A stretch of 64,000 nucleotides of DNA from Odontesthes bonariensis (lineage: Eukaryota; Chordata; Actinopteri; Atheriniformes; Atherinopsidae), in contig NC_134529.1 of the NCBI RefSeq assembly GCF_027942865.1, positions 22,670,467 through 22,734,466 on the forward strand, written 5' to 3'. Positions 23,613-36,500 of the stretch are shown here, piece by piece. Both the position numbers and the translations under genes were made by a program. Within the stretch, counting starts at the first letter, position 1; every line of letters starts with the position of its first letter. The notes beneath the pieces were generated by a model. It was given only the letters and a program-made list of their open reading frames with translations. It ran no database searches and was not told where the DNA came from.

Positions 23613-26356
23613 CTAGGCATCTGTGGGATCAGTAATTCTCCCAATGAGCAGCACAATCCCCGTGAGATCATCATAAATTATGAGCATGAATGGTCTGTCA
23701 AAGGTTATTCTTTGGGGGACAGAGAAGTCCAGCTGGATGTCTGGTCTCCCCATTTCTTTTGATTTGGACTCTTCCACCGCCAGCATAACCTCATGAGGAG
23801 CCTGAGGGTAATGACACGGAAACAGAGGCAGTGAGAGAACAGATGTAGAAGGTGCAGGAAGTAGACATTTGAATGAAGTGAAGGAGATAAGATATGGTGT
23901 ACTTTAGGCATACATTTTAGACACCGTATATCTTTTAAGCTGTACTATTTTCCTACAAACAAGAATGCATGCCAGAAAGTTTCATTTATATGTCTTTTTG
24001 ATGAAGAACAATAGAATATTGCGTTCTTTCTTAACTTTAATTAGTTTCATCATCTTCTTCTTTGTTATCCCAGCGAAGTTGGCTGTCTGCGAGAAAATGG
24101 ATGACACCCCAGCATTCCTAAGGAGACTTTCTAAACTGTAGGATTTCCTTAGTTGAAACTTTGGGAAACGGATTTCTGCCCGCCTAAAAACAACAGTCAA
24201 TGTGTTAATGAATTTGCTCTAAGCTGTCTTGTTGTATATTATTGGGCCCACATTGCGGGCTTTCACTTGCTGATTTAGAGAAACAAATAATCAATACTGA
24301 TTTAGGAACATCAACAGTTTCAGACGACTGTGCATTCACAAAAACCGAAAGAATAGATGGAATTACATTCATTTTGATCACTGCATCTAAAATGATCTCA
24401 CTATTAGCGCTATTTCACAGGGACTATTTCGTAGGTGTTCTGAATACTATCCAGAACAATGGGAACACAGTGTAACATAATTATATTCAAATTTCCCATA
24501 AAAAATCATTTTGTATCAAGAAAATGATCCTTTCAGTTTCATGTGTACTATTGGATACTTTTAGTTTATCAGGTAGAATCATACAATTTGAATAGCAAAA
24601 TTAGGATTTGTGATTTCAGTACAATGTGGCATGGTGAAAAAAAAAAGGTATTTTAATCCTTCAAAGGCACTTTAAAAGATTAAAGTTTCTTTAATCTGTA
24701 CCAAGTAAAGTATTTAAGTACATTTACTCAGTTATCAGGTTACAACCCCCCCCCCCCCCCCAATCCTTTTCTTGAAGATTTTCTTTGGCATTTACATTGA
24801 ACTGCTCAAATAGGGATGCAAAAATTACATTAGTTTTGTCAGTTCCATTTCACAGTTAATTAAAAAAGTTAACTCAAAATTCATGACAGTAAGTAAGATG
24901 GTAGCATTTCATTCCTGGTCAACCATTTGGATTCCCCACTTACCCCGGCTTCAGGTTGCTGACCCAAAAGCTCATGTGGCTGTCAGAGAGGCAGTCCTCC
25001 AGGGGCTGAAGCTCACCTTTAGGAAGCAGAAGAAGGGAGGCCAGCCGCTCTGAAAAGGCCATGCGCACCACTGTGGCAGAGCAGTTGGTGTCGTACAGCA
25101 TCATCACCTCAGATGAGTCATCCCTGTACATCATGGCAATCTCCACCGAGGTTGTAGCATTCAGCTTGAAGCTCCGTAGCCCTGTGTGGTGCCGCTCAAA
25201 TGGCTGAAGACCTGATTTATGTTTCATTAATAGAGGTCAAATGTTATGAATGAAATAGGAAAAAGTACCAAGATTAAAGCTACGCACCTAAAAAAAAACG
25301 TTTTTTTGTGTAGATTTATTGTGCCATTAGCTCCAAATGAAAAAACTAGAACTAATGAGAAAGCAGATGCTTAATGTTCCATGCAGTGAGTGGTATTGAA
25401 GTGACTATAAGGATATTCTATTGTTCTAAACAGTGCAAATATTTCATAATCTTAATTTATTATTCATTAAAGCTTGAACTTGATTCTGAATGTTCCTGCA
25501 CTGAAAAAAATGTACCTTTGATAGAGTGTCTGAATTATTAATATACACAAACTGAAACTTTAATAACTCTTACAACAAAGAGCTACCTTTGAAATACACA
25601 AAATTGTTGAGAATAAGTTTGTCCGAGTCTTGCAAGTCTTTAATCAACGTGTCAAAGTTAATGTTCAAGGCAGGGCGTCCAGTATTCAGAGGCCTGGACA
25701 AAAAAGTTTCATAGTCTACTGAGGGCTTTCCATCTACATGGAGGCTGCTCAACACTCTTAACTGAGCCCCCAGCATGATCGCCATCCTCAGCTCCTGTCC
25801 TACCCCCTGCTACATCATCTATAACAGTTCTGTTTCTGGCATCTGTCTCTCTGATTCCCACCCCTGCTGTGGCCCCACCAATCCCGGCATTGGCCCCTGC
25901 TCCAGCTTCAAATGTTCCTTTCTGAACCCCACCTCCACCCCCTCCCTCCTGGAGAGTGAGGCTGTGTTGCAGATCTTTGAGAGTAGATATGGTGGCCTCC
26001 ACACTCTGCTGTGTTGAGTTGGCTGCCATCCCCAAGGCCTCCAGAGCCTGGCTCCGACTCTCAGACCCAGAGACTCGGCAGAGCAGAGCCAGAGCTGATA
26101 CCAGTCCCAAAGGTGAGAACAAGATGTTGTTAGGTCTCTGCTGCTGGACACCAGGCTTAGCAGTGCTTCTAGTGGCCAGGTCACGGTAAGGTTCAAAGGC
26201 CAAGGCTGTATTTAAGGCTGATGTGTTCAGCTGATTCAGATGACTGGTCTCTCTTTCCCTTTGCTCACGCCTGCTGGAGAGCTTCTCGGACTTTGGTATA
26301 TGTGCTGAGGAACAAGTTAGCAATACTAGCACTGTAAGACAGGCTAAACTATACAC
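23613..26356 (-). CDS. Divergent clade A serpin, probably non-inhibitory; possibly a pseudogene
   Basis: Coding blocks on the minus strand: first exon about 26356-25587, then 24944-25211 (268 bp), 24036-24183 (148 bp) and 23613-23801 (189 bp). The intron positions and 148-bp exon are those of the SERPINA family. Exons two to four are intact, ending in RPFMLIIYDD and LLIGRITDPTDA. The hinge reads EESKSKEMGRP, without the small-residue GTEAA pattern, so inhibition of proteases is unlikely; angiotensinogen and hormone-binding serpins lost it in the same way. The first exon has a signal-like stretch (SLACLTVLVLLTC), then a Gly/Ala-rich insert of about 50 codons absent from its neighbours. Two problems occur: no ATG is in frame at the expected start (the frame begins GTG), and the frame shifts by one base near a run of five Gs at about 25803-25807. 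I cannot tell a sequencing error from decay. The exact orthologue is not recognised. Confidence 0.7.
24746..24761. repeat. Poly-C run
   Basis: Sixteen consecutive C residues within a serpin intron. Such runs are prone to length variation and sequencing error. Confidence 0.9.
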
Positions 26357-27505
26357 AACATCATCGCTTCTTCTCTCACCATCCTGGCTCGATTGCGCAG
26401 AAGACCAGCCAAACCCCTGCTTTGGGGATCTGTTGTTCTCATAGTTTGGTGCGGGGGTGGCGGTGCTTTTGAAAGGATATTGATCTTCAGTGCTGAGCTA
26501 TTGACCCATGCGTTAAGCTCTAAGCAAACAATGGCAACCTGTTTTTAGTTTCTTAGAAATTCACCAGAAGTTAATGTGTATTATATGAACAGTGAGGACA
26601 GGACACACTCGTTCCCCCCTTTAATACAAATTCTTGTCAACATGGATTTCGAACACTTATGCAACTGATGCATAAGTTTCTATTATTTCACTGTACAAGC
26701 ATTTGCCCACACCAACAGACATTGTACTGTATGTATAAGCTAAATATGTCTATACAGCCTGTGAAAATAATATTTTTAGGCCCGATTCTATTTTGTGGAA
26801 TAGTGCATATATATTCAGACCAAACCTTTAGTTTGTGGTTCATATCAAACTATAAGGAAGTTATGAAAAAAAGGCCTGAAATAATAATTTGCTTTAAATA
26901 TAATTTAATATCTGAGATTGAAACATGGAAACAGTATACATGCTAAGCCACAAGTGACACAGCGAGAGTCTGCCAAATGTCAAAGTACTCATTAAATATT
27001 ATCTGCTTAATCTCAGCATGTTAATACAGCTTCTAATTAAACAGCAGGTCATGTGGGATTCTCAGCAGGCAACAGAATGCTGTGTAGGCAGTTTGTCATG
27101 TTAAACAGTTGCTGCTGTGATGCTGCAATGCCACCATGTGGCTGGTTATGCCATGTGACATCGAAAGAAGTAACTGCCAGAAAAAAAAAAAAATCAATCA
27201 CATCAACTGAGTGTTTAGGACATTTATTCTGCAACAGCAGCTCACAAACCACGCCTGATAACGCTGGAAATCTATGTAATTATGGACATTACAGCATTAT
27301 TGGTTTATCTGAAACGGTAGCCCAAGTTATTAAAAATTATTTCTGCTGGCAGCAAGAAGCAAACATAATCATTAAATGTTGCCTTGAGGGGAAATTTTGT
27401 GAGACAGATAAGGAGTCAGTCCAACCCTATGCACCCCTGTTTTGCTCATTACTGGAAACTGGGCTAATAAGCATATCTTTATATGAGAGTGCACTGCAAG
27501 GGAAC

Positions 27506-30500
27506 TCAGAGGTACATCTCAGGCAAGATGAGGTAGCAGTAGAGCAGGATCCACAGTACCAGCAGCATTTCCAGCTCGAATGGGGTTATGGCACAAGAGA
27601 CTGCTAAGGAATGAGGAATCAGTCTTCCCTCTCTGTTGAAAGCAGATAAACATGGGAGTGTTAATCTAAGGCTCTTTATATTCCAATTATTTTAAAAGGT
27701 ACATTAAAGCAGCAAAACAAAAAACAAGGAATGTAATTATGTGCATAGTTTGTGAAAATGGACTGATTGTACACTAAAACTCCACTCCCCATAAACAGTG
27801 ATCATCTACTCAAAAACATCAAACTTGTAAGGGATGAATATTAAAATCTGGTCTCAGTGTAGCTGCAGAGGACAGCATAGCAAGCAAACCAGCTAAGTGT
27901 GATTTGACTTCCAAAGGAAAAGGAGAATTTCATTATTTAATAATGTAATTTTTGGTACAGTTATGTTTTTTCAAAAATAGCCACTCACAACTGGAACATC
28001 TGCCCTGTGGGAACAAATGCGCATCAGAGTTTTAAGCTAACTTCATTTCGCTTGGGGAAGTTTACACTCCAGCAGCTCCAACTAAGTTTGTGATCACATC
28101 ATTTAATCCATGTCCAAAATCTTTTTTAAAAAGTAAATCACATTGTTTGAATTTTTCAGAAGCATTACCTTAACCACACTGCCACTATTTATTTTATAGA
28201 TCCTTCCACAGGCTGTTAGCTTAGCACAAATATTTGAAATAATTTCTAATGTTACAATCTGAGTTTAATGAAATAGAATTGTATAAAAATAACTAAGTAA
28301 TAATTATATTGTACTGCACCATAACACTGCAGATTAAAAAGCAATGCCAGTATAATGCTGCCCATTTATAGCCATGTCTTCTGCATCCTTTGCTAATGAT
28401 GACTGACTTCCTTAAAGAAATGTTTTAGCCTCTCTGTTTTACCACATAGTATGCAGCCCCCAAATGAATAATAAAGGCCACATCGCAGGTTGCTCGTTTT
28501 TATATAAATTGGCATAAAACATTCAAATGTAAGCCTGTCCCAGAAGTTGAAACCAATGCGCAGAGCTTTAGCAATAACATTAGCATATGTTTTCAAGCTA
28601 ATGTATTAAAAGATTACAAAGAACAAAATCCATGGCTGTTTGCTAACAAGGAACTTTTCCTGTTAAAGGATTAACTAAATAAAGGACCATTGATTAAGAT
28701 AGTGAATTGACAATTCTGTCTGTCATATACATTATTTAATGTGTTCTGCTGAATCAGAAAACTTGAGTAGAATGGGAACAAAGGTCAGAATTAAACTCCA
28801 AATTGGCTAGTTGTGACACCATTAGGAAGAAGCACTACGCATCTTGGATATTAAAATGAATAAAAGTAAGGTGGATAAATGATTGTGGGAAATGTAGTAA
28901 CATTTTAAAAGAACCATTGTTGTTAATACTTATTATCAGAGACTGCATGGACTAGATAGTTACAATTCATGCTAGTGGCGCAAGTTAATTATGTTAGCGC
29001 TGTCAGCTTTTAATTTAAACCAGTTAAGTCGTTCTAATTTGTTGATAACTTTGATAACAATGTTGACTTTACTGTGGATTTAATGCTTTCAATATTGCTA
29101 ATGCTGCATTTGATAGTCATTTACTGACATCTTATTGTTCAAGTTATGATTTTGTAAGGAAGAGCTACATAAGAAACAGGCATCAGGAATTTTTTGTTAG
29201 CAGAGACATGTACTTCTTTAGGTACCTGTACTTTCTGGTAAAAGTTCTGTAATGTTCAACACAGCCAGTGGAAAATGATTGGAAACTTGGAGATACAAAT
29301 CCCTATTTTCTGTTTAACAGAATTGTAGATTTGCAGAATTGCAGATTTGTAACAGGCTTTTTTTAAGTTTGGTTTGATGCCATCTGAGCAAATGCAAATG
29401 GAAACAGCAGCTAATGTGGAGTAGCTTAGCAAACAATCAGTTGTGTCTCATCAATCACTACCTGAATGACTGAGGCGTTGCACCACAGGCAGGAGTCCGA
29501 ATATCTTCACGTTCGTGGATATCATCAGCGTGGGTTTTTGTTGTAGTTTTACCAGGGTTGGCTGTTGTTGTTACATCTTTGGATGTATCCTTTTCCAGTT
29601 CCTTGTTTGTTAGATCCGTTCTTTTAACAGGCCCAAAATCAGCGGAAGTCATCACATTAACAGTTTCCTCCACCTTTGCTTCATTTTTACATGCCCTGCC
29701 TATATCCATTTTAACAGCATCTTCTCTCTTGTCGCTTTCTTCTTCTGCATTAATTCGAGCTGCATCTGTCCTTCTGAATTCATAAGCAGCCTCATTCGTT
29801 AATAATTTTTTATTTACTTTGAAACTTTCTAAATCATCACTTTTCTGACTTCTTTGCTCTCTCTTCTTTACACAGACTTCATCGCTCTCATTCTGTTCCT
29901 TTAGATCGTGCCCTTCCTCAGATCTTCTCAAATCTTTCTGTGTTCTTCTCCTCTCACTCACATGTCCCCCTTTTTCAGAGAGCTCTCTTTCTCCTCCCTC
30001 ATCACCATCTTGCTGCCAACAAGCCACTTCAAAAGTCTTTGCTTTCACTGCTTCATCTCCTGTTTTGTCGTATCCTCGCTTCACCTTTCTAGCATTCTCT
30101 GTCTTCTTCCACCTTTTTCCCTCATAATGATCACTATCATCAATAATCTGTGCTTTTTCTATCCTCTCCTCTTCCCAGTTTTCTTTGTGTCTCCTTTCAG
30201 CTTCTGGCTCCCAGACAAACACAGCTCTGTTGTTTGTCATCTCTCTGAGGCTGCTTTTATTCTCGTCCAAATCAAACTTCCTGTGAACAGTCGACTGAGC
30301 CTTGACCTCTGATTTTAGATTAGAATCTGCGTCCTGATCAACAGAGCGTTCCTGGTGTTTACCTCTTCTTCCATTAAATGTCTCAAATGCTTCTAGATCT
30401 TTTGACTCTTCTTTTGTTTCTTCTGCTGTTTCCTCCTCAACTTTTTGTACTTTCTGTCTTTTACATGGTTGGAAAACGTCCTTATTCAGATCCAGGATGT

Positions 30501-33500
30501 AGCTGTAGGCATCCTCCTCATCTGAGTCCAACGGTGACAAGCTGTGAATTCCTTCCACAGAACTCAAGGAAAGGTGACTTTCATGCACCCGTTGTTTGCA
30601 GTAACCCCGATCCAAACCCTTTTCCATCCATGACCGGATCTCCTGATTGACTACACCTGCGTTGAGGGGACTGGGTGGCTCTAATACTCTTTGATGAGAA
30701 GAGGAGGGGTATGAAGTAGCAGCTCTGTTTGTTTCAGAGTATGTGGCACTGGAAGTCCCTGAAGATCTCCTGGACCATCGTCTCCACAGCAGCTGTTCGC
30801 TGCTCTTCTCAAAGCTTTTCAGCAGAGCTTTGGCTTCTCGGTCATCAGCAAGGTTTTTTCCAAAGCTGACAGACTCAAGAGATCCAAAGTTGGGTATCTC
30901 GGGAACTTCAATATCTCTTGTATCATCCTGTAATATCAGCCACATTAGGAATAGTTACATGATTTTCATTGTTTGAAATACACTTTAACACTTTTGCTGG
31001 AAGATTTTTACTCAGTGTTAGAGAACATCGATTATATTCTGAGAGATTCAGCTTTACTTATCAGAAGCTCAAGACTATGACAAAAATACCCATTTGCGCA
31101 TTGAAGAATTGAAGACTGAAGTCCATTACCTCATAAGGTGAGTGTCATGTTCTGCATTTTATGTTCTGTGTTTCTGTTTAGTCTTTAGTTTTTGGCATGT
31201 CCTCGCCTTTTTCCTCAGTTCCCTCTGGTCTGGTCATTAGTTCCACTCCCTTCACCTGTCACTCTCCCCACACTATTTAGTCTCCCAGTTGTTCATAGTC
31301 ATTTGTCAGATCTTGCTGTCACCCATGTTTCGTCAGGTTTGCATTTGCTACCGTCTCTGCTTTTGTCAAGTCAGGTTTGCCACCATCACGTTACTGTTCA
31401 TGGTCTACTCAAGTTATTGTTTTCTTTATGTCAGTCAGGTTTGTTTGTTCCTCGGTTTTTGTTTGATCCGTTTTATTTTTGGAATTCCGGCTTTGCCGCG
31501 CCTTTTGTTACAATTTTGCATTTATAATCTGCATTCGGGTCCTCTCGTCACCTCGTCGCTACGCAGCACATCGTGACAGTGAGAGTGATTAAACAACATC
31601 TCTTTGACTTTTCCCCAAAAAACTGAATGGTTGTTGAGATTAGGGATCTAAATTATTTGGCTAGGTTTAGGAAGTATCGATTTGACTTAAAATACACCCC
31701 TCTACAATGTTAACTCTACGTGTAGCAAACGTCATATATATGTACACTACCAGTCAAAAGTTTGGACACACCTTCTCATTTAATGGTTTTTTTCTATTTT
31801 TCATGAATAATTACTATGTAGATTATCACTGAAGGCATCGAAATTATGAATATTTCATATGTAGTAAACAAAAAAGTGTGAAATAACTCAAAACATGTTT
31901 TATATTTTAGATTCCTCAAAGTAGCCACCCTTTGCTTTGTTGACAGCGCTGCAAAACCTTCTCACTGAACTTCATGATTAAGTCACCTGAAATGGTTTTC
32001 ACTTCACAACCATCAGTTGTGTTGTGCAGAAGTCAGGTTGGTACACAGCTGACAGCCTTATTTGACAACTGTTAGAATTCATATTATGGAAAGAACCAAT
32101 CAGCTAAGTAAAGAGAAACGAAAGTCCATCATTACTTTAAGAACTAAAGGTCAGTCAGTCTGGAAAATTGCAAAAAACTTTGAATGTGTCCCCAAGTGCA
32201 GTAGCAAAAACTATCAAGCGCTACGACGAAACCAGCTCACATAAGGACCGCCCCAGGAAAGGAAGACTAAGAGTCACCTCTGCTGCTGAGGATAAGTTCA
32301 ACCGAGTCACCACAGCCTCAGAAATGGCAAGTTAACAGCACCTCAGATTAGAGCCCGGATGAATGCCACACAGAGTTCTAGTAGCAGACACATCTATACA
32401 TCAACTGTTCAGAGGAGACTGCGCGAATCAGGCCTTTATGGTCAAATACCTGCTAAAAAAAAAACTACAAAGGAAAAGCAACAAGCAGAAGAGATTTGTC
32501 TAGGCCAAGAAACACAAGGAATGGACATTAGACCAGTGGAAATCTGTGCTTTGGTCTGATGAGTCCAAATTTGAGATCTTGGTTCCCTCTGCTGTGTCTT
32601 TGTGCAGCGCAGAAAAGGTGAATGGATGGTCTCTACATGCATGGTTCCCACTGTGAAATGGGATGAGATGGACCGCAGAGTTAAGGCAAAAGCTCCAGGA
32701 TTGTCTTGGGGAGGTACAGGCATGGTTGAAATTGAACTTTCTGAACCTAAATAAAGATAAAACTGAGATTCTGGTGTTCGGAAAAAGTAATCCCCTGCAT
32801 GGACATGACATGATACTGACATGATATGTGATTGGTCCTCTGTCCTCCTCCCGCTGTCCTTTTGTAAGGAATCTGGGTGTGATGGTTGACCCTCTGTTTA
32901 AATTTGATAAGCACATCAGCGCTGTCATCAAGGCCAGCTTTTTCCAGCTGAGGACTCTTGCAAAGATTAAATATTATCTTCCTCGGGCTGATTTTGAAAG
33001 AGCAATCCACGCATTTATAACATCGCGTTTGGATTACTGTAATTCTTTGTATATAGGGTTGGACCAGGGTTCTCTGCAGCGTCTACAGGGCGTCCAAAAC
33101 GCTGCAGCCCACCTGTTGACCAGAACAAAGAGGCGCGATTCCATCAACCCAGTCTTGTACACCCTTCATTGGCTCCCTGTCGGCTTTCGGGTGGAATTTA
33201 AGATTTTATTGATTGTTTTTAAGTGTTTAAACTCCATGGGCCCGTCTTACTTAAGTGAGCTGCTGCAGCCCTACACTCCACTCAGAGCATTGAGGTCAGC
33301 TGACCAGCTCCTGTTGGCTGTTCCCAAAGCCAGGCTGAAGACGAGAGGTGATAGAGCCTTCTCTGTGGCAGCACCAAGACTGTGGAACAGCCTCCCATTG
33401 TCTGTCAGGTCCTGTCAGTCTTTAGGCCAGTTCAAATCCAGACTGAAAACATATCTCTTTTCACCTGGCCTTCCACTAGCTGAGTTTACCTTGGCTTGCT

Positions 33501-36500
33501 CCTTTTATTGTTACTGTCATTGCTATTTTATTGATGACTATCTTAATATGTGATGCAGTTGCTATTGTGAAGCACTTTGGTCAGCTGAGGTTGTTTTAAT
33601 GTGCTATATAAATAAATTTTCAATTGAATTGAAAAAAAGCGCATCTCTGGGAACTCCTCCAAGGCTGTTGGAAACCCATTTCAGGTGACTACCTCATGAA
33701 GCTCATCGAAAGAATGCCACGAGTGTGCAAAGTAATAATCAGAGGCAAAGGGTGGCTATTTTGGAGACTCTAAAATAAAAAAAACATGTTTTGAGTTTTC
33801 ACACTGTTTTGTTTACTACATAATTCCATATACGTTCATTCATAGTTTTGATGCCTTCAGTGAGAATCTACAATGTAAACAGTCATGAAAATAAAGAAAA
33901 AACTGAGAAGGTGTGTCCAAACTGGTAATATGTGTGTGTGTATGATGTGCTGTGAGTGTTATGGTAGGTGTATGTTAGCTTTTCTACCTCTAAAAGCAAT
34001 GCCTCTTTCTCTTGTAGGCAGATTAGATTCAATTATTTTGTTCTCTCTTCAACAGGGACTGTTCTGCATGGGTCATCTGTTACCTGACTACACCGAATGC
34101 AAGTGAAGATGAATGAATTTTTTTCTGATCAAAAAAAAGGAAGAGGTTTCTTTTTTTTTTGCTGTTCAGCTAAGATGCTTTCTGTTTGGTTCTCTTTTTT
34201 CTTATGCCTCAGAATCTGAAATTGTGACATGCCCTCTCAGTATATATATACTGTATATATATAGTATATATATATATATATAGTATACTATATATATATG
34301 TGTGTGTATAAATATATATAATGATACAGGAGATACTGAGATACTGAAACAGAAGTACCGGGGACAGGTCACATAGTTCTGCCTCATCAAAGCTATTCCA
34401 AATGCAGAGGAGGGACCTCAACATGTTTTTTATGGAGAGATGACAGCTTGAAAATAAACAAACTGGGCAAACATTTCCAAACAAAGCTTTGTCAATGTTC
34501 AGGCCAGTCAAAAAAGATGTTTCTGGTACATAGAACACTCTGTGTTTGGACAGGTTGGACAAGAGCTCTGTTGCTCTGTGATATTACTGACATTATCTTG
34601 CTAGCTGCACCTGACAATATGACATTCTGTTCCTGAGATAGGGCATGTTCCTAATGTGGATGAGGCAGCAAAGGGAATTTACTCAAAACTGTTTGACTGT
34701 GAAAGAGGCAGAGATACGTGTTTTGTTTGTATCGTGAATTATTATCGCCAATACAGCATTTTAGACGAGCATCCTTTTGAAATAAGTCAGTCTTGCTAGC
34801 TGTTGGGGTTAAAGGCCAGAGGGAAAAAGCCTTGGCTTGAGAAATACAGAGTTGAGAACAGAGTGAGACACAGAGGAGAGAGTAGAATATGATTCTTTTT
34901 TTGGTGGTATAGAGTTGAAGGAATTAAGGTATCTTAATTATTTCAGTCATTCACTTTGTACACGTAAAGAAACTCCCAACAGCTGACTTTTATTTTACGT
35001 CATTTTACGTCTTACAGGTCTTGGTTTTTCAGTAAAATCTTGTTACGAGATTGTGAGATCTATTAATCTTAATAGATTTAATGAGAATAATAAATATATT
35101 ATCTGAGCTCTAATCTGAGGTGCTGTCAATAGATATTGATCAATTGTAAAATGACTCACGGTCTAGAGTTCCTGCTGTGAGCAAGAAGGATATCCTGTAC
35201 TGTTCTCAGTACAGGTTTTAATGCCTTTTTTTTTTTTTAGATATACTTCCAGGTCATTTCACTCAGTTAGAAAAATTCCCAATCAAACAAGATTATTCCA
35301 TTGGATCCCGAGACAAGATGCAGGTTAACAGAACCTTTCATGATAACAAGATGAGATATGTTACTCACTTCAGTGGTTTTAATGTTGTGCCTGATCGGTG
35401 TAAAATCTAATCACTACCCACCAAAATCTTACATGGGGAAGTTCCAGGACGTCACTTCTATGAAGGGACACGGCACATTTGCCGTCTTTTGACCTTAATA
35501 CTTTATCTTTCAAGATCGCATCAACTTCAATAGCTTTTTCAAAAGACTTATCATGTCTCACTTATACGGTCTTTTCCTCACTTGAATGGTTTTCTGTTCA
35601 TTTTCATGTATTTTCATAATTTTCATGTTTGTAAAGCTTTTTAATTTGACAGCCCTTTAATATTTAGATAGGACCAGACTCGTTTTGAAACATTATGCTA
35701 AGCTAGAATAGCTGCTAATGGTATCTTCTTATTCAACAAAAAAGTATTTAGAGTATTTCTCAAATGCTAAACTTTGCACTGACCTCATCTCTGCATGAAT
35801 GATGCCCCGGGAACATTGACACATAGGTTATGATGGACTGCTCGTCTGGTGAGGTGCACGTCACATCTGTGGGAAGAGTGATAAACAGTTTTTGCTCCGT
35901 CACTGTGGAGTTCATACTGGTTTTGGAGGACCATTTTCAGCCATTATGTGATAAATAAGGATGCTTTTTTCTTTTGAAGTCAACTTAGAAATTCTTCCAT
36001 TACGACATGAGTGTTTCTGAATTACTTTTACAGTTTTTTAAAAAGGTGCGAACACCAAACTTGTGTATGTGCTATCTACTGTGTAACTGTTATCTTGTAG
36101 AAAATTTGTCATAGTGGATACATTTAAATGTATCCATTAAATTAGTACATTTTACCTTCAGGCTCCAGCAGAGGTGGCACATCCAAACTATGGTGGGCTA
36201 TCATGAAGGCCTCCCGGATGTTTTCTTTCGGTTGTTTGGACAAGCTCTCCCTCAGATCAACTAAGTCTGGGTTTATTGACTTAATCATAGCAAGGAATAC
36301 CAGCCCACTCCTCCAGCTCTTCCCAAAGTCATGCACATCCACCCCATACCTAGAAATGCATAATTTCATATCAAACCTACAGATAGCCCATAACATAACG
36401 TCAATGCGACCAGTTGAGATTTCGTTTGAGGGTGACTAAATGATTCGCAGAAGGGGTTTGATCTTTCTCAGACTCACTTCGTTGTGCTTCTTTGAACCCA

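Noticed and set aside
23613-26356. Angiotensinogen identity for the divergent serpin
   Set aside because: The hinge loss is similar, but there is no angiotensin peptide after the signal sequence and the location (next to clmn and serpina1) does not match the agt locus.
27600-29461. A candidate clmn exon at about 28145-28190 or a 16-base microexon at about 27988-28003
   Set aside because: Both have plausible splice sites but wrong phase between the long exon and the anchor exon, so the missing exon remains unidentified.
29558-30976. Several plus-strand frames rich in Leu/Ser/Phe
   Set aside because: They are antisense shadows of the long Glu/Lys-rich clmn exon; the strong composition of that exon creates long complementary frames.
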